A stretch of DNA of 46,487 nt from Chengkuizengella marina (GTDB lineage: Bacteria; Bacillota; Bacilli; Paenibacillales; KCTC-33759), in NCBI RefSeq assembly GCF_009910845.1, contig NZ_SIJB01000036.1, forward strand, positions 1-46,487. The letters run 5' to 3'. This document shows positions 43,754-46,487 of the stretch, piece after piece. The number at the start of each line of letters is the position of its first letter. The first letter of the stretch is position 1. The translations under genes were made by a program, and so were the position numbers. The notes below the pieces were generated by a model. It saw nothing but the letters and a program-made list of their open reading frames with translations. It was not told the origin of the DNA and did no database searches.

Positions 43754-44263
43754 TTAAGGAATAATTTGAAAATCTATTTTTTTAATGTAACCCGACATCA
43801 TGTCTATCAACTTCAATTGTTCAACTTTAATATGATAAGCCGTATCCACTTTGTTTAACTCTAGTATGCTGTCTTTAAAATAAACTCGATGATGTGTCTC
43901 ATTACCAGTTTGAATGACAAGTTCATCACCGATCTGGCGATTAATATCTATCATATAAACCCACCCATCTTTCAAATATGAGTGTGTTCCTGCATTACTA
44001 GGAACTCCAGCTCCAAAAGTTTTAAACCTAGTGGAGTTTAACATAATAGAAGTACCTTCTATCTCAAAAAACTCTTCCCATTCTTCCAGTTCAACCGAAT
44101 GAATCCAACGAATGGAAAATTCATTAAAATTGTGAGTATAAAACTTATAGCTAATTTCATTGTCACTTTGTATAAATAAAACAGTCACTGGAAAAAAAAA
44201 CAAAATGCACAACAAAATTAAGATTATAATCATCAAAATATTTTTCAACTTATAGCTAGTCAA
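43754..44263 (-). CDS. DUF1850 domain protein
   Basis: A 169-residue protein with one N-terminal hydrophobic helix (about 8-28) followed by an extracytoplasmic beta-rich domain. It has IRWIHSVELEEWEEFFEIEG, FGAGVPSNAG and GDELVIQTGNETHHRVYF, characteristic of DUF1850. Such proteins are nearly always encoded between a TAXI binding protein and a fused TRAP permease, exactly as here (1 bp and 21 bp gaps), so it is probably an accessory part of the transporter. Its biochemical task is unknown. Confidence 0.88.
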   Translation of the reverse strand: MTSYKLKNILMIIILILLCILFFFPVTVLFIQSDNEISYKFYTHNFNEFSIRWIHSVELEEWEEFFEIEGTSIMLNSTRFKTFGAGVPSNAGTHSYLKDGWVYMIDINRQIGDELVIQTGNETHHRVYFKDSILELNKVDTAYHIKVEQLKLIDMMSGYIKKIDFQIIP

Positions 44264-44264
44264 A

Positions 44265-45296
44265 TTACTCTAACATTCCTTGTTCTTTATAAAACATCTC
44301 TGCACCTGGATGAATAGGGGCAATGAGTCCTTTTGCAATATCATTTCTATTCAATTGTTTTAAAGCTCCTACTGATACTCCTTCAGAACCAAGATATTCA
44401 TAATAATGTTTTGCTAAATCGTAAACCAACTCATCTTTCAGATTAGAAGGTACAACTAACATGTTTTGAATTCCAACCGTTTTCACTTCATTATCTAAGC
44501 TATATTTTACTTCGTCTCCTGCCGGTATATTATTTTCTTTATAGAATGGATATTTTTCCATAAGCTTACTAGCTACTTCTCCCTTAATTTCAACAAAAGT
44601 TATATCCACGGATTGCATTAAATCTGTAATATTACTGTTTGGAATACCTGAGGTGAAAAACGCTGCATCTAAATTGCCATTTTTCATCTCTTGAACACTA
44701 TCAGCATAACCTGTATGTGTTACTTTAGATAAGTCATCATAAATTAATCCTGCAGCCTCTAAAACCTTTAGAGCACTTTGCTCAACCCCGGAACCTACTT
44801 TACCTACCCCTACTTTTTTACCTTTTAGGTCATCAATAGACTGGATAGCACTGTCCTTTGTAGCTACTACTTGAACAACATTTTGATACATTCCTGCAAA
44901 TGCCTTTAAATCAACCTTATTGTTTACAAATTGACCTGTACCATTTAATGCATCATATGCTACATCACTCATCACAATGGCAAATTGATTGATACCATCC
45001 TGAATGTTTTGAATATTTGCTACAGAAGCACCTGTAGCCGCCACAGTTACATTTTTTATATAATCACTTTGCTCAAATATGGGTTTTAATGCTCCTCCAA
45101 TTGGGTAATAGGTCCCTGAAGTTCCCCCCGTTCCAAATACAATAGCTTGTGCTTCATCAATCAAATTTTGTTCCTCATTCTCTTTTTCTTCAGTTGCCCC
45201 GTTTGGTTTTGTATTTGTTTTTTCAGTTGTTCCTCCACAAGCAGCAATGAATAAGCTAAATATGAATAAATAGATAAGTACCCCACTTTTTTTCAT
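44265..45296 (-). CDS. TAXI family TRAP transporter substrate-binding lipoprotein
   Basis: A 343-residue binding protein. The signal IFSLFIAAC ends at lipidation Cys20, followed by a Thr/Asn/Glu-rich linker. The mature part shows the TAXI block FGTGGTSGTYYPIGGALKPI (about 54-73), GASVANIQNIQDG, KGKKVGVGKVGSGVEQSALK and DAAFFTSGIPN, and a C-terminal IHPGAEMFYKEQGML. It delivers solute to the fused permease. The ATG at 45296 follows GGAAGGGG. A full-consensus cre site lies 43 bp upstream, so CcpA probably controls the operon. Confidence 0.95.
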   Translation of the reverse strand: MKKSGVLIYLFIFSLFIAACGGTTEKTNTKPNGATEEKENEEQNLIDEAQAIVFGTGGTSGTYYPIGGALKPIFEQSDYIKNVTVAATGASVANIQNIQDGINQFAIVMSDVAYDALNGTGQFVNNKVDLKAFAGMYQNVVQVVATKDSAIQSIDDLKGKKVGVGKVGSGVEQSALKVLEAAGLIYDDLSKVTHTGYADSVQEMKNGNLDAAFFTSGIPNSNITDLMQSVDITFVEIKGEVASKLMEKYPFYKENNIPAGDEVKYSLDNEVKTVGIQNMLVVPSNLKDELVYDLAKHYYEYLGSEGVSVGALKQLNRNDIAKGLIAPIHPGAEMFYKEQGMLE

Positions 45297-45338
45297 TTGT
45301 ATTCCCCTTCCTTACATCTCTATTCTCATTCATATTCA

Positions 45339-45352
45339 TGATAGCGATTACA
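45339..45352 (-). promoter_or_regulatory. cre site (CcpA operator), perfect consensus
   Basis: Read on the minus strand, TGTAATCGCTATCA matches TGWAANCGNTNWCA at all 14 positions. It is 43-56 bp upstream of the TAXI lipoprotein start and just beyond a TATATC-type -10 (45355-45360), a location suited to repression of the TRAP-TAXI operon. Confidence 0.75.
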
Positions 45353-45370
45353 AAGATATAATGAAATGTA

Positions 45371-45396
45371 TTGGTCATATTGATGATTTTGGTCAT
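45371..45396 (+). repeat. TTGGTCAT direct repeat upstream of the TRAP operon
   Basis: TTGGTCAT occurs at 45371-45378 and again at 45389-45396, 18 bp apart start to start, nearly two helix turns. It lies upstream of the putative TRAP promoter, where a dedicated activator might bind. Confidence 0.4.
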
Positions 45397-45440
45397 TTTG
45401 TTTTCAGAAGAATGCATGTTGAATACTAAAATAAGAAAAC

Positions 45441-45469
45441 TTGTCCCAAATCTTAAAATAAGATATATT
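45441..45469 (+). promoter_or_regulatory. promoter for the truncated DUF1054 gene and its neighbour
   Basis: TTGTCC (45441-45446), 17 nt, TATATT (45464-45469), 50 bp before the ATG at 45520. Confidence 0.5.
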
Positions 45470-45519
45470 TACTTGAAAGCTATGAAAATATAAAATTGTG
45501 AAATTTTGGAGGGTTACAT

Positions 45520-45747
45520 ATGTCATTTCAAGGATTTACTAATGAAGATTTTAATGTCTTTACCATAGATGGTTTGGAGCCAAGAATGGAAGCTTTAATT
45601 AAACATGTTCGACCTAAATTAGAGTGGTTAGGGGGAGAAATCGCACCATATTTATCAGCGGTTACTGGGGAGGAAATGTTTCCACATGTCGCAAAACATG
45701 CTAGAAGAACGGTCAATCCACCCAATGATACATGGTTCGTTCACTAA
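45520..45747 (+). pseudogene. truncated DUF1054 (YktB-like) gene
   Basis: A 75-residue ORF that matches the N-terminal third of DUF1054/YktB proteins: [20 protein letters not shown] and [19 protein letters not shown], then stops two codons later after FVH. The family is about 205-212 residues, so some 130 residues are missing and no remnant follows in any frame. The start and Shine-Dalgarno (GGAGGG) are intact, so a short protein could still be made. It resembles the B. subtilis YktB sequence, as I remember it, more than the full-length copy downstream does. Best read as a decayed gene displaced by that copy. Confidence 0.8.
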
Positions 45748-45797
45748 TAACAACAACAAATATAAGTGAAAATTTAAACGAAAGGGGATTATTTATA

Positions 45798-46412
45798 ATG
45801 ACTTTTAAAGGATTTAAAAAACATGATTTTGATACATTTAATATAGAAGGTCTTGACGAAAGAATGAGTGCAATAAGGGAAAGAATTCAACCGAAATTTA
45901 AGGTGATTGGGGACGAATTGACTGGCGACCTTTCCGCAATGATCGGAAGTGAAATGTTTTTACATATAGCGAAGCACGCACGACGAAGCGTCAATGCGCC
46001 CAATGACACTTGGTTAGCGATAGCAGCGAATAAAAGAGGATATAAAAAACATCCTCATTTTCAAATTGGATTGTTTGACTCTCATGTTTTCATTTGGCTC
46101 GCGTTCATTTATGAATTGCCGAATAAATCGGACATAGCAAAAATATTCTTGGATAATATCGAAATGATTAATGACGTTCCAAACGACTTCGTTATTTCCC
46201 AAGACCATATGAAAAAAGAAGCGTATACAATAAAAGAAATTGAGATTGAAAAATCACTTGAACGTTTCCGTGATGTGAAGAAAGTTGAATTTTTAATTGG
46301 ACGACATATTTCTTCAACAGACCCAATTCTGAAGGACGAAACTAAATTCATGGATTATGTAAAGGAAACATTCGAAACACTTATTCCGTTATATTTACTT
46401 TCGTATAAATAA
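45798..46412 (+). CDS. DUF1054 family protein (YktB-like), full length
   Basis: A 204-residue cytoplasmic protein of the YktB family (DUF1054), common in Bacillales and of unknown function. Its N-terminus parallels the truncated copy (FIMTFKGFKKHDFDTFNIEG, EMFLHIAKHARRSVNAPNDTW) and continues with the family core KRGYKKHPHFQIGLFDSHVFIWLAF. I start at ATG 45798 with AAAGGGG upstream; the longer frame to 45732 overlaps the end of the truncated copy and has no site. The middle of the gene (about 45950-46030) is visibly richer in G+C than its surroundings, a hint of foreign origin. Confidence 0.9.
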   Translation: MTFKGFKKHDFDTFNIEGLDERMSAIRERIQPKFKVIGDELTGDLSAMIGSEMFLHIAKHARRSVNAPNDTWLAIAANKRGYKKHPHFQIGLFDSHVFIWLAFIYELPNKSDIAKIFLDNIEMINDVPNDFVISQDHMKKEAYTIKEIEIEKSLERFRDVKKVEFLIGRHISSTDPILKDETKFMDYVKETFETLIPLYLLSYK

Positions 46413-46451
46413 AAAAAGGCGTTGAACCGAATCGGTTCAACGCCTTTTTTT
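46411..46451 (+). terminator. strong terminator after the DUF1054 gene
   Basis: GGCGTTGAACCG pairs with CGGTTCAACGCC around a 3-nt loop, flanked by seven A and seven T. The left A-tract overlaps the stop codon region. Nothing is visible in the last 36 bases. Confidence 0.92.
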
Positions 46452-46487
46452 ATTGCTTGCTTCGCTTCCCTATTAATCCAGTTTTTA

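Noticed and set aside
45732-45797. Upstream in-frame start for the full-length DUF1054 protein
   Set aside because: It overlaps the truncated copy, has no ribosome site, and the family start matches ATG at 45798.
1-46487. CRISPR array, tRNA, rRNA, insertion sequence or prophage
   Set aside because: No regular repeat-spacer pattern, cloverleaf, rRNA stretch, transposase or phage structural gene was seen.

Overview
The window is AT-rich chromosomal DNA from a spore-former-type member of the Bacillota, order Bacillales. The evidence is strong Shine-Dalgarno sites (AGGAGG), many GTG and TTG starts, and Bacillales-specific genes: ylbF, ylbG, ylaN, a yugN-like gene, ccpA, an Asp23-type gene and a yktB-type gene. 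The two-gene XPB-helicase locus and an ORFan-like family at 34.5-35.1 kb lean toward Paenibacillaceae, but I cannot settle the genus. I see no rRNA, tRNA, CRISPR array, insertion sequence or prophage. Nearly all of it reads as core chromosome.

Layout. 1-1349: 5' part of an oligopeptide-binding lipoprotein. 1370-1897: gene-free, with a plausible small RNA unit and a second promoter. 1.9-3.7 kb: ylbG and ylbF (RNase Y specificity/developmental factors) separated by an opposite-strand zinc-type asparaginase. 3.75-7.4 kb: an XPB-like helicase coupled to a helicase-associated partner. 7.5-9.1 kb: CBS-pair protein and M20 amidohydrolase. 9.3-10.8 kb: yugN-like and ftsW. 10.9-13.2 kb: Asp23-type protein, ylaN, an HPr-like protein without the phosphorylatable histidine, and an M29 aminopeptidase. 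13.4-15.4 kb: a three-GAF diguanylate cyclase. 15.5-16.4 kb: rpsD with a pseudoknot-capable leader. 16.5-24.8 kb: tyrS, a class A PBP, acsA, mtnN and ccpA, close to the tyrS/acsA/ccpA neighbourhood of Bacillus. 25.1-29.6 kb: zinc-ribbon protein, VanZ-like protein, DJ-1/PfpI protein, ptsI, a Gln/Thr-rich repetitive protein and a CoA-binding protein. 29.6-34.2 kb: aroA with paired fluoride channels, rhodanese, aroK and gnd. 34.5-40.7 kb: an unknown protein, then an ABC-2 exporter divergent from a two-component system, resembling the Bacillus linearmycin-resistance (Lnr) module. 40.7-45.3 kb: SDR protein and a TRAP-TAXI transporter operon. 45.5-46.4 kb: a truncated DUF1054 gene followed by a full-length paralogue.

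A carbon-regulation theme links several parts. ccpA and ptsI are encoded here, together with the degenerate HPr-like protein that keeps the HPr-kinase serine region. There is a full-consensus cre site before the TRAP-TAXI operon and near-consensus cre sites before acsA and in the 1.4-1.5 kb intergenic region.

The most interesting items are the His-less HPr, the truncated and full-length DUF1054 pair, the helicase-partner pair sharing a duplicated domain, the rpsD leader pseudoknot, the possible cre-linked small RNA, the Gln/Thr-rich repeat protein, and an EPSP synthase altered at both positions of a known glyphosate-tolerance motif. I did not find a clearly new multi-gene system.
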